DNA of 64,000 bases from CAZTAO01 sp964611645. Its GTDB lineage: Bacteria; Armatimonadota; UBA5829. A program made the translations under genes and the position numbers. The notes beneath the pieces were generated by a model that worked only from the letters and a program-made list of their open reading frames with translations, did not search any database and was not told the DNA's origin. Shown piece after piece: positions 52,510-60,145 of this stretch (its first letter is position 1; every line of letters begins with the position of its first letter). The DNA lies in NCBI GenBank assembly GCA_964611645.1, contig CAZTAO010000021.1, forward strand, positions 8,137-72,136, given 5' to 3'.

Positions 52510-54895
52510 TGGCAGTATTGCCCTCCGACTTCACCATCACGGCATCCTTGGGGCACACGCTGACGCAGGTGCCGCACTTGATACACTTATCCTGGTCGAT
52601 GGTGTGCTTCTGATAGGGCGTGAAGGCAATCGCGTCGCCAGGACACCGCTGGGAGCAGATGGTGCATCCAATGCAATTGTCGGTTACGTGATACTCGATC
52701 AGGGCTTTGCACTTACCGGCAGGGCATACTCCCCGCAGGTGCGCCTCATATTCGTCTCTATAATGCTTCAGAGTCGATAGAATCGGGTTGGGGGCGGTTC
52801 CACCCAGGCCACACAGGCTGGATTGCTTCACCTGCAAAGCCAACTGCTCAAGGTTTTCAAGGTCGCCTCTTTTGCCATGGCCGGTGCAGATGCGCTCCAG
52901 TACATCGAGCATCCGCCGGGTCCCCACTCTGCAGAATGTACATTTGCCGCAGGATTCACGCTGCGTGAACTCCAGAAAATAGCGCGCGATATCGACCATA
53001 CAGTCCCCATCGTCTATAACAACGAGACCGCCGGAACCCATAATCGCCCCGGCTGCCTTGAGAGCTTCATAGTCAATCGGAGTATCGCACATACTGGCCG
53101 GGATGCACCCGCCGGATGGGCCGCCTATCTGCACGGCCTTGAGTCTCTTATCATCGGCGACGCCTCCGCCGACCTCTTCAACTATCTCACGGACAGTTAT
53201 CCCCATAGGCACTTCTATCAGCCCGCCGCGCTTCACCTTGCCCGCCAGCGCAAAGACTTTCGTTCCTTTGCTGGTCTGAGTGCCCAGCTTGGCGAAAGCC
53301 TCGGCGCCTTCTCGGATAATCCACGGCACCAGCGCGTATGTCTCGACGTTGTTCACCAGTGTCGGCTGGCCCCACAGGCCGCACTCAGCGGGGTATGGAG
53401 GCCTAAGCTTCGGCATTCCCCTCTTGCCCTCTATCGATTGCAGCAGAGCGCTTTCCTCGCCGCACACGAACGCCCCCGCGCCCTCCATCAGAGTCAGCTT
53501 CAGGTCGAAGCCTGTGCCGAAGATATTGCCGCCAAGAATGCCCTGCTCCTCGCACTTAGCCATAGCCTCACGAAGCCGCCGAACCGCCAGAGGATACTCT
53601 GCCCGCACGTACAGAAAGCCCTCATTCGCGCCAACCGCGTACGCAGCGAGAGCTATGCCTTCAAGCACTCTGTAAGGGTATGACTCCAGGATCATCCTGT
53701 CCATAAACGCGCCGGGGTCGCCCTCGTCGCCGTTGCAAACAATGTATTTTGTCTCGCCGGGAGTGTTGGCAACCGTCTGCCACTTGGCCCCGCTGGGGAA
53801 CCCCGCCCCACCCCTGCCCCGCAATCCTGAGCGCGCAATTGTCTCTATGATATCGCTCGGCTTGCCGTTCAGAGCGGCCTGCAGAGCCGAGAATCCGCCG
53901 TGGGACCTGTATTCCTCGATATCGGTCGGGTTGATGCTGCCTGAATGCTCAGTGGCGATGTGGACCTGTCTGCCGAGGAAAGCGCACGCCGGAGCATCCC
54001 TCATATCGAGTTCGTACCGGGAGACCGGCTCCCAGACTTCATCGGTCAGCAAGTGTTCCACGGCATTGGAGATGCCCAGTTGCAGCTTACGGCCGAGGCC
54101 CTTGGGAGCGAAATGAGTGCGGACTACCTTTCGCGCAGTCTCGGGAGTGACCTTGGAGTAGAATGAGTTCTGCCCATTGGCCTGCACTTCCACCAACGGA
54201 GTATTGTGGCACATACCCACACACCCCACCCGCTTCACAACCACGGGCGCTCTCATATCCCGCACAGTCTCTTCCAGCGCCTGACAAACATCGAGGCTGC
54301 CGCCTGCAACACAGCAGGAGCCGACTCCGATTCTGATCTCCCCGGCTGTCTTGCCATCCGCCCCTGGCTCGAACCTGTCCGGCACGGCGCTGCGACGCTC
54401 CAGTTCCAGGAAGTCGCCGATTGCGTTGCCGACAGTGGATGAATCCAGGTGGCCGTAGGTGATGCCGTCTATCTGCATCACGGGAGCCAATGTGCAGCAT
54501 CCCAGGCAGGAGACCTTCTGGACAGTGAAAGTACCGTCCTTGTCGGTATCAACGCCATTAGCAAGACCAAGATGGCGGCAGATGGAGTCGTAGACCCGCT
54601 CCGCACCCTTTACATGGCAGGCGGTGCCGTTGCAGACGCTGATCAAGTGCCTGCCGACAGGCTTATGGCGGAATTGGGAGTAGAACGTGGAGACCCCAAC
54701 GATGTCGGCCGGGCGAATCTCTGTAAGCTCGCAGACACGCCGCAGCGCGCTCTGAGGCAGGTAGCGATACTGCTCCTGGATCGCCTGCAAGATCGGAATA
54801 ACTGCGCCACGGCCCTTGCCCAGTTCCTCAACTATCTCTTCTACACGAGCAAGATCGATGGCTTCATCTGTTTTCGGGGCGAACTCGACTGTCAT
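52502..54895 (-). CDS. NuoE-NuoF fusion flavoprotein with C-terminal ferredoxin domain
   Basis: 797 residues from ATG 54895 (TGATG overlap upstream; a TTG one codon earlier is possible). NuoE domain about 1-150 ([2Fe-2S], CNGTAC and SCLGCC). A second thioredoxin-like [2Fe-2S] domain is at about 165-255 (SCCVAGG, GCVGMC). NuoF about 290-700 has the FMN/NADH loops GLRGRGGAGFPSG and CNGDEGDPGAFMDR and the [4Fe-4S] motif SCGKCTFCRVGTRRM. A 2[4Fe-4S] ferredoxin lies at about 735-790 (CIGCTICSQRC, CIKCGTCVSVC). This is the HydB/HydC arrangement of bifurcating hydrogenases in one chain, but no hydrogenase subunit is present. It oxidises or reduces NAD(H) in the cytoplasm. Confidence 0.93.
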   Translation of the reverse strand: MTVEFAPKTDEAIDLARVEEIVEELGKGRGAVIPILQAIQEQYRYLPQSALRRVCELTEIRPADIVGVSTFYSQFRHKPVGRHLISVCNGTACHVKGAERVYDSICRHLGLANGVDTDKDGTFTVQKVSCLGCCTLAPVMQIDGITYGHLDSSTVGNAIGDFLELERRSAVPDRFEPGADGKTAGEIRIGVGSCCVAGGSLDVCQALEETVRDMRAPVVVKRVGCVGMCHNTPLVEVQANGQNSFYSKVTPETARKVVRTHFAPKGLGRKLQLGISNAVEHLLTDEVWEPVSRYELDMRDAPACAFLGRQVHIATEHSGSINPTDIEEYRSHGGFSALQAALNGKPSDIIETIARSGLRGRGGAGFPSGAKWQTVANTPGETKYIVCNGDEGDPGAFMDRMILESYPYRVLEGIALAAYAVGANEGFLYVRAEYPLAVRRLREAMAKCEEQGILGGNIFGTGFDLKLTLMEGAGAFVCGEESALLQSIEGKRGMPKLRPPYPAECGLWGQPTLVNNVETYALVPWIIREGAEAFAKLGTQTSKGTKVFALAGKVKRGGLIEVPMGITVREIVEEVGGGVADDKRLKAVQIGGPSGGCIPASMCDTPIDYEALKAAGAIMGSGGLVVIDDGDCMVDIARYFLEFTQRESCGKCTFCRVGTRRMLDVLERICTGHGKRGDLENLEQLALQVKQSSLCGLGGTAPNPILSTLKHYRDEYEAHLRGVCPAGKCKALIEYHVTDNCIGCTICSQRCPGDAIAFTPYQKHTIDQDKCIKCGTCVSVCPKDAVMVKSEGNTANA

Positions 54896-56973
54896 CAATC
54901 GCCCCCTATGCAGAACAGGTGCTTCTCGCCCCGGATGTATATGCGGCCATTCACGAATGCCGGAGTAGCCCCAATCCTCTCACCCACAGACCCTCGCGAA
55001 ACTTCCTTGCCGGGAATCCCTGTCGATATCACGCGGGTTACACCGTTCTCATCACTGATGTAGATGAGATCGCCAACAACCACCGGCGATGACTGGAACT
55101 GCGCGTCGAGGCTGCTGTCATACGCTTTCTTGCCGGATTTGGCATCGTAGCAGGTGAGCAGTCCCTCGGTCGAGACTAGAAAGACCTGTGAGTCGCGATA
55201 AGCCGGGCTTGGTATGCTGGGCAGGCCATCTGTCGCTTTCCAGAGAATATGCGATTTGGTCACATCCCCGCTGCCGCCAAGTCGGATCGCCGCAAGGACA
55301 GAGTCCACATTGCACGCATACACAACGCCATCGCCCACGACCGCCGCAGGGGCCACGTCTCCGCCAAGGCAGCTTGCCTGCCAGAGCGGCACACCGGTCA
55401 TAGCGTCGTAGCCGATCACCCAAGGCTTCGCACACGCCACAACCACTGCCTTGCCATCGTGTCGCGAGATTACCGGCGAACTCCACGAGGCAGGCACGGG
55501 GCGGGTCGTGTACCAGACCACCTCGCCGGTTCCGCCCTGCAGCGCGAATATCGCCGATTCGCCCTCGTCCGCTGAAGACCCCTGATCGAACTGGACGATC
55601 ACGAGGCTCTTGTACATTATCAGAGAGGTGGCATATCCATAGATGCTGTCCGGAGTACCCAGATTGCGGGACCAGACCCGCCTGCCGTAATAATCGCAGC
55701 AAACTATGTCCCCGTTGGGGAACACGGCAAAAACTCGCTTGCCGTCCGTGACCATAGTGGATGGAGCGTAGCCGGTATCTGCCAGCACATCCGGAGCCTT
55801 GGAGCCAAGAATCAGGTTCTCGAACTTGTGCCGCCACAACTGCTTGCCGGTGTTGGCGTCGTAGCAGTCTATCTCTCGAGTGGCTTTGTCCGCGCAACTG
55901 ACGAATACCCGGTCGCCCCACACAACCGCGGAGTTCTCTCCGGGCAGCGGAATCTCGACTTTCCACTTGATCCCCTTGCCGGTCTTGGCATCCCAACTTG
56001 TGGGATACTGGCCGACTGCCTTTGCCGAACCGTCTGGGCCTCTGAATTCCGGCCAGTTGGCCAGCCAGTCCTGATCGCCTGGAGAGTAGTCCGAAGCGTC
56101 GAAAGGTGTAACGTCTATCTTGGGGCGTTCAGGCTTTGGTGTCGGCTGAGGCGCACTGGCCGAACCGCTGCTTCCAGGCGGCCCACCCGAACTCGAACCG
56201 GGAGGGCCGGGGGAGTCTGCCTTGCCAGGGCCGGTATCCTGGATCGGCTTTACCTGCCCCGCCTCGAACGGGTTAAGCGGTGGCAGCGGTTTCAGATTGC
56301 CTATCGGCGGCGGAGCGGGGTTCATATACTGAGGCGTAGCGGCCCCCGCAGTCGGGGCGGGAGCAGGAGGAACCTCAGGCGGCGCGGCGGCCTCGCTTGC
56401 AGTGGTCGATGATGTCTCCGGGGCCAACTGAGGGGGAGCCTGATCTATCGCGGCCTGCATGCCGGTAGACGGGTCTCTCGGAGATGACACCGCTAGCACG
56501 CACATAACCGCTAACACAGCCAGCCCCGCGACTGCTACACTCACCCTCCCAACTCTTGCGGAACCGACCTCCGATGACTCCGCAGTTGCCCCAGACAGAC
56601 CCGGCTCCCGAGCCTTGATCGATACTGCGGCACCCGCAGCCAACAGGAACAATGCCAGCCCAGCTATGAGGACGTTTCTGGCAACCCGTGAGAACTCCAG
56701 ACGCTTGAGATACTCGGTTCGCAACTGTTCATCGAGGATCCGAATCTCCTGTTTGATCTGCTCGCTCTTGGGCTGTGTGGTCAACTGGGCCTTGAGCTGG
56801 TTCAGTTGGGGCGAAGTCCGAGGATTGGCATCCCACATCTTGCCCTGATTGCCAATGAGCGCAAAGCCCACCACCAGGCAGAACACAGCCGCGACAACCG
56901 CGCTGCGGGTTGCCGCCTTTCGCCAAGCCAATAGCAGGGCGTTTCTGTCGTCAGTCCTCAGAGGCACAGTCAT
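54895..56973 (-). CDS. Membrane-anchored PQQ-like beta-propeller with coiled coil and Pro-rich linker
   Basis: 692 residues from ATG 56973, overlapping the Fe-S protein gene by 23 bases. Three membrane segments (near 24-42, 99-118, 142-162) enclose a short coiled coil (about 55-95). A Pro/Ser/Gly-rich linker (about 180-285) leads to a propeller of about 390 residues opening NWPEFRGPDGSA and repeating blades like YDANTGKQLWRHKF. The propeller is probably periplasmic. It is coupled both to the NapH-like gene and to the NuoE-F gene. Confidence 0.88.
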   Translation of the reverse strand: MTVPLRTDDRNALLLAWRKAATRSAVVAAVFCLVVGFALIGNQGKMWDANPRTSPQLNQLKAQLTTQPKSEQIKQEIRILDEQLRTEYLKRLEFSRVARNVLIAGLALFLLAAGAAVSIKAREPGLSGATAESSEVGSARVGRVSVAVAGLAVLAVMCVLAVSSPRDPSTGMQAAIDQAPPQLAPETSSTTASEAAAPPEVPPAPAPTAGAATPQYMNPAPPPIGNLKPLPPLNPFEAGQVKPIQDTGPGKADSPGPPGSSSGGPPGSSGSASAPQPTPKPERPKIDVTPFDASDYSPGDQDWLANWPEFRGPDGSAKAVGQYPTSWDAKTGKGIKWKVEIPLPGENSAVVWGDRVFVSCADKATREIDCYDANTGKQLWRHKFENLILGSKAPDVLADTGYAPSTMVTDGKRVFAVFPNGDIVCCDYYGRRVWSRNLGTPDSIYGYATSLIMYKSLVIVQFDQGSSADEGESAIFALQGGTGEVVWYTTRPVPASWSSPVISRHDGKAVVVACAKPWVIGYDAMTGVPLWQASCLGGDVAPAAVVGDGVVYACNVDSVLAAIRLGGSGDVTKSHILWKATDGLPSIPSPAYRDSQVFLVSTEGLLTCYDAKSGKKAYDSSLDAQFQSSPVVVGDLIYISDENGVTRVISTGIPGKEVSRGSVGERIGATPAFVNGRIYIRGEKHLFCIGGD

Positions 56974-58273
56974 TTGCCGCCTCACTTACTGCCTTGGGCA
57001 TTCGCTTGCTCTCACGCCTTGCCCGTTCCACCGGACACCAGTTGAAACACCGCCCGCAGGCGACGCAGTCGGAAACATCCGCCTCATACTCGCCCCGACT
57101 TCTTCTCAGGGACAGCATTATCAGTTTCAGCATAACTACCAGCGCAATCCATCCGCCCAGCGCCGTGCTGCCCACTTTGAACTGCCCGCGAAGCCTGAGA
57201 GCATCCGTGTACAGACCCGACGGCGCAACGCTCAGTTTGTCGAAGGCATAGCTCTCGTCGGTCTTTCCCTGGACCTGCCCACTGTGCTCCATGTAGACGC
57301 GGTCTGCCAGGCGCACCGTAGGATTCGCGTGGGAGAGCGACCCACTGGCAAGATAGCCGAGAGCGGCTCCCGCGCAGATCACAAGCGGCAGAGCGATCAG
57401 CAGAGCCGACAGCCTGGACTTCCCCTCCAGCACCTGCCCCTTGCCGGTAGTCTTCACCGGGTGCCTGATCGCGCCGTACGGGCACGAGCTTTCGCACAGC
57501 CGACAGTTGATGCACTCGTTGGGGCTGATGGTCACCCGCCACTTGGAAAACCACGAGCCAATCCGCAGCAAAGCCCCATAGGGACACAGGAACCGGCAAT
57601 ACGGCCGACCAACAAGCACCCCCAGAGCCAGAAGACCAATCCCCAGACCCATCGGTATCGCGCCCCCACCAAGCCGGAAAAAGCCCACAAACGGGTCAAA
57701 CTCACAGATGATGTAAGCGCTTCCCGTGGCTGCAAACAAGACTCCAAAGCCCAGGTATATCCAGGGGATTATGCCGAGTGGATGCGACAGCCAGCCGGGA
57801 ACTCGCAGGGGCTTCAGGAGGACAACATCCTGCAACGCTCCCAGCGGGCACACGCCCCCGCAGAACGTCCTGCCGGTCACCAGACTGAAACCCAGAGGCA
57901 GAATGAAGAACATTCCGACCACGGCAGGCAAGATGTAGCCCGGGTCGAACAAGCTAGACGCCATGTTCTGGATGGAGCCTATGGGGCATATACAACCTTT
58001 GCGGTAGAAGCCAAAGTAAGCGATGGAGAAGATGGTCAGGATCAGAATGCCCGATCTCGAACGCTTCGACAGAGATAAATACGCGCCCGCAAGCAACGCC
58101 AGCACCAATACGCCTACGTCCACGTAGGCAAGCACATCCGAACGCGGCCCCGGAACCGTTGGTGACGGCATCTGGTGGCCGGTGGTGAACTGCGGCGGAG
58201 GAAACCGTTCAATCGCCCCGGCTGCGCCTGCGGCGACCAGTATCAGGAGGCAAATCAGCACAGCTCGACGCAT
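56951..58273 (-). CDS. NapH/NosR-like polytopic membrane Fe-S protein
   Basis: 440 residues from ATG 58273, which shares one base with the upstream stop. A signal/first helix is followed by about six membrane helices. Two membrane-embedded C-x3-CP motifs (CGGVCPLGALQD, CRFLCPYGALL) and an extra CICPIGSIQN are present. Two ferredoxin-type [4Fe-4S] motifs follow, CINCRLCESSCPYGA and, at the end, CVACGRCFNWCPVE. NapH/NosR relatives pass electrons between quinol and periplasmic Fe-S partners. Its partner here is the adjacent NapG-like protein. Confidence 0.88.
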   Translation of the reverse strand: MRRAVLICLLILVAAGAAGAIERFPPPQFTTGHQMPSPTVPGPRSDVLAYVDVGVLVLALLAGAYLSLSKRSRSGILILTIFSIAYFGFYRKGCICPIGSIQNMASSLFDPGYILPAVVGMFFILPLGFSLVTGRTFCGGVCPLGALQDVVLLKPLRVPGWLSHPLGIIPWIYLGFGVLFAATGSAYIICEFDPFVGFFRLGGGAIPMGLGIGLLALGVLVGRPYCRFLCPYGALLRIGSWFSKWRVTISPNECINCRLCESSCPYGAIRHPVKTTGKGQVLEGKSRLSALLIALPLVICAGAALGYLASGSLSHANPTVRLADRVYMEHSGQVQGKTDESYAFDKLSVAPSGLYTDALRLRGQFKVGSTALGGWIALVVMLKLIMLSLRRSRGEYEADVSDCVACGRCFNWCPVERARRESKRMPKAVSEAANDCASED

Positions 58274-58848
58274 CAGCCCTCCCCCTCCTCTCGCGTTTTC
58301 AGCAGATATGGGTCGCTGGCTGGGACTCGTTTGAATGCCAGAGCGGGGCAGGCCGAAGCTATGGAGCACTGGTTACAGTTGAGGCATCGGTCGTGTCTGA
58401 CCTGAAGAAAGAGCGACCCATTGCCGAAAGAGCCGCACCCCCTCACGCATATTCCGCACCCGATGCACAGGTCTTCCTTGATCTTGTATTCGTAGTAGGG
58501 GTCCTCGATGAATGTCCGGGTGATCGCGCCAGTGGGGCACTGCTGGTTCTCCGCGCCGGTGTTGAGGTCGTTGGGATCGGGGACAAAGAAACCCGTGCAT
58601 AACTCGCAGTAGCCGCACATGGCGTAGGCATGAACAACCTTCACTGCGGATGGTGTGAGCACACATTCAGTCTCGCACTTGCCGCACTGGGTGCATTTGT
58701 TGGGATCAAGCTGCCATACTGTTCGCTCTTCGGCCTTGCCCGCCAGCACACCCAAAGCAGACCCCGCAACAACCAACCCACCATACCACGCGCATTCCTT
58801 CAGCATCTCGCGCCGGGTGAGCTTCTTCTTCGATCCATCGCCCGACAC
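58273..58848 (-). CDS. NapG-like four-cluster ferredoxin with Tat signal
   Basis: 191 residues from GTG 58848, overlapping the upstream stop (TAGTG), with AAGGTGA 7 bases upstream. KLTRREMLKECAWYGGLVVAG is a twin-arginine signal. Four [4Fe-4S] motifs follow: CTQCGKCETEC, CGYCELC, CIGCGICVRGC and CLNCNQCSIASACP. This is the NapG/MauM/periplasmic ferredoxin pattern; it is exported folded and should exchange electrons with the NapH-like membrane protein encoded next. Confidence 0.9.
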   Translation of the reverse strand: MSGDGSKKKLTRREMLKECAWYGGLVVAGSALGVLAGKAEERTVWQLDPNKCTQCGKCETECVLTPSAVKVVHAYAMCGYCELCTGFFVPDPNDLNTGAENQQCPTGAITRTFIEDPYYEYKIKEDLCIGCGICVRGCGSFGNGSLFLQVRHDRCLNCNQCSIASACPALAFKRVPASDPYLLKTREEGEG

Positions 58849-59057
58849 TACTTCATCACCTTCTGAGACTGAGAATATGAGATAGCCTGCGGCAAGCGAC
58901 AGGAAGCCACGGTGGCGCACTTGGAGCATATACCGTCACTGCTGCAAGACTGACCGCGCAACCCACCATCTCTCGAGAGAAGCCTGACGGATCCAACACC
59001 CAGCGCTCCCAGCGCAGTCCATCGCACCGCAGTCTTTATGAAATCACGACGAGTCAT
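58848..59057 (-). CDS. 69-residue Tat-signal Cys mini-protein
   Basis: Starts MTRRDFIKTAVRW (twin-arginine motif) and has a hydrophobic stretch to about residue 22. The mature part is short and has four cysteines, C38, C44, C47 and C53, in C-x5-C-x2-C-x5-C spacing, followed by LPQAISYSQ. Small Tat proteins with a similar Cys-rich tail occur beside NapG/NapH-like genes. It could carry or deliver one Fe-S cluster, which is inference. It is coupled to both neighbours. Confidence 0.75.
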   Translation of the reverse strand: MTRRDFIKTAVRWTALGALGVGSVRLLSRDGGLRGQSCSSDGICSKCATVASCRLPQAISYSQSQKVMK

Positions 59058-59070
59058 GAAAGCCTCGATC

Positions 59071-60138
59071 CTACTTCTGTTTGAACACCCTGACGCTCTT
59101 GGAGGTCGGGTCGAGAACGTAGACGCTGCCGTTCTTAGCTACGGCCAAGTCCAGCGACTCCCCCGACTTCGCGTGCCTGCTCGCAGGCGTCTCGCCGGGA
59201 ACAATGATATTACACACGGCCCCACCACCGAACTCCTCACCGGTGGCAACCAGACTCTGAAGCTTGCCTTCCTTGGAGTATTCCTTGATTCGGAAAACGC
59301 CCTTCTCGACAGTAACAAACACGTCTCCCGGACCAATGGCAAAATCGCTGGGGTTGCAGCAACCGCAGAAGCAGTCCATACCCGCGCCCATTTTACCCCA
59401 ACTGGCAACCACTGAGCCGTCCTTGCCGTACTTTTCCAGACTGTGCTTGCCCGGATTGGCGACCCATAGACTGCCAGAACTATCCAGTGCAACGTCCAAA
59501 TGCGGGCTTGGCACAACCAACCCCGGCACATTCTTTGACGGGTTCCTCTCGCCAATCGTTCTCAGAAGCTTGCCGGCGGTGTCATATTCAAGAACCCTCC
59601 GCCCGCCTGCGTCGGCGACCCAGACACTCTTCCCGTCCGTGCACAGACTTGTGATGTACGCAGAATCGCCGATCTTGGGCCACTCAACGGGTCCACCCCC
59701 ATCAGCCTTTCGCAATTCAACGTGGTCTCGATACCCCAGATAGACCGTGCCATCCGGGCCGACGCATACAGCGTGGGCTTCCGCGGGCAGTGTCTCTTTC
59801 AGAAGCTGTTTCCCGGCCTTGTCATGCTTCAGGAGCAGCTTGTCCCCAGCCACAAACAGATCCCCATTCGGACCGAGCGCAATACCGCGAGGCTGATGGA
59901 CTTCGAGCTTGATCTGAGCCACCTGAGCGTAGGCAGTGTCCGGAACCTCATTGCCCGCATAAGGCACTCGACCTCTGGGAACGCGAACCGCCTGTTGATG
60001 TGTGGTAAGCCTCGGGTTGTAGGCTCTGTGTTGGATAGACAGCACCCCAACCAAAGCAACTATGAGCACTACCAGGACCGCAGCCACAAAGTGCGTGGAC
60101 GCAGCGCCCCGCCTGTTACTGCAATTTCGAGTTCCCAT
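59071..60138 (-). CDS. Membrane-anchored NHL-repeat beta-propeller
   Basis: 355 residues with an N-terminal membrane anchor (about 16-36). From about residue 75, NHL units repeat: QPRGIALGPNGDLFVAGD, AHAVCVGPDGTVYLGY, SLWVANPGKHSLEKYG, ending SVYVLDPTSKSVRVFK. An unusual CFCGCCNPSD motif, four cysteines in a row of six residues near 260, sits on one loop. It is probably periplasmic. The Cys cluster may bind a metal or redox partner. It follows the first propeller gene by 7 bases. Confidence 0.85.
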   Translation of the reverse strand: MGTRNCSNRRGAASTHFVAAVLVVLIVALVGVLSIQHRAYNPRLTTHQQAVRVPRGRVPYAGNEVPDTAYAQVAQIKLEVHQPRGIALGPNGDLFVAGDKLLLKHDKAGKQLLKETLPAEAHAVCVGPDGTVYLGYRDHVELRKADGGGPVEWPKIGDSAYITSLCTDGKSVWVADAGGRRVLEYDTAGKLLRTIGERNPSKNVPGLVVPSPHLDVALDSSGSLWVANPGKHSLEKYGKDGSVVASWGKMGAGMDCFCGCCNPSDFAIGPGDVFVTVEKGVFRIKEYSKEGKLQSLVATGEEFGGGAVCNIIVPGETPASRHAKSGESLDLAVAKNGSVYVLDPTSKSVRVFKQK

Positions 60139-60145
60139 GGGTAAC

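Noticed and set aside
50947..54895. Respiratory complex I locus
   Set aside because: NuoE/F-like parts occur but none of the membrane subunits NuoA, H, J-N or the NuoB-D module is present, and the partner is GltD-like rather than a full NuoG.
56849..58078. 409-codon plus-strand ORF, rich in Gln and Arg
   Set aside because: Opposite the NapH-like gene with its clear Fe-S motifs; composition typical of an antisense frame.
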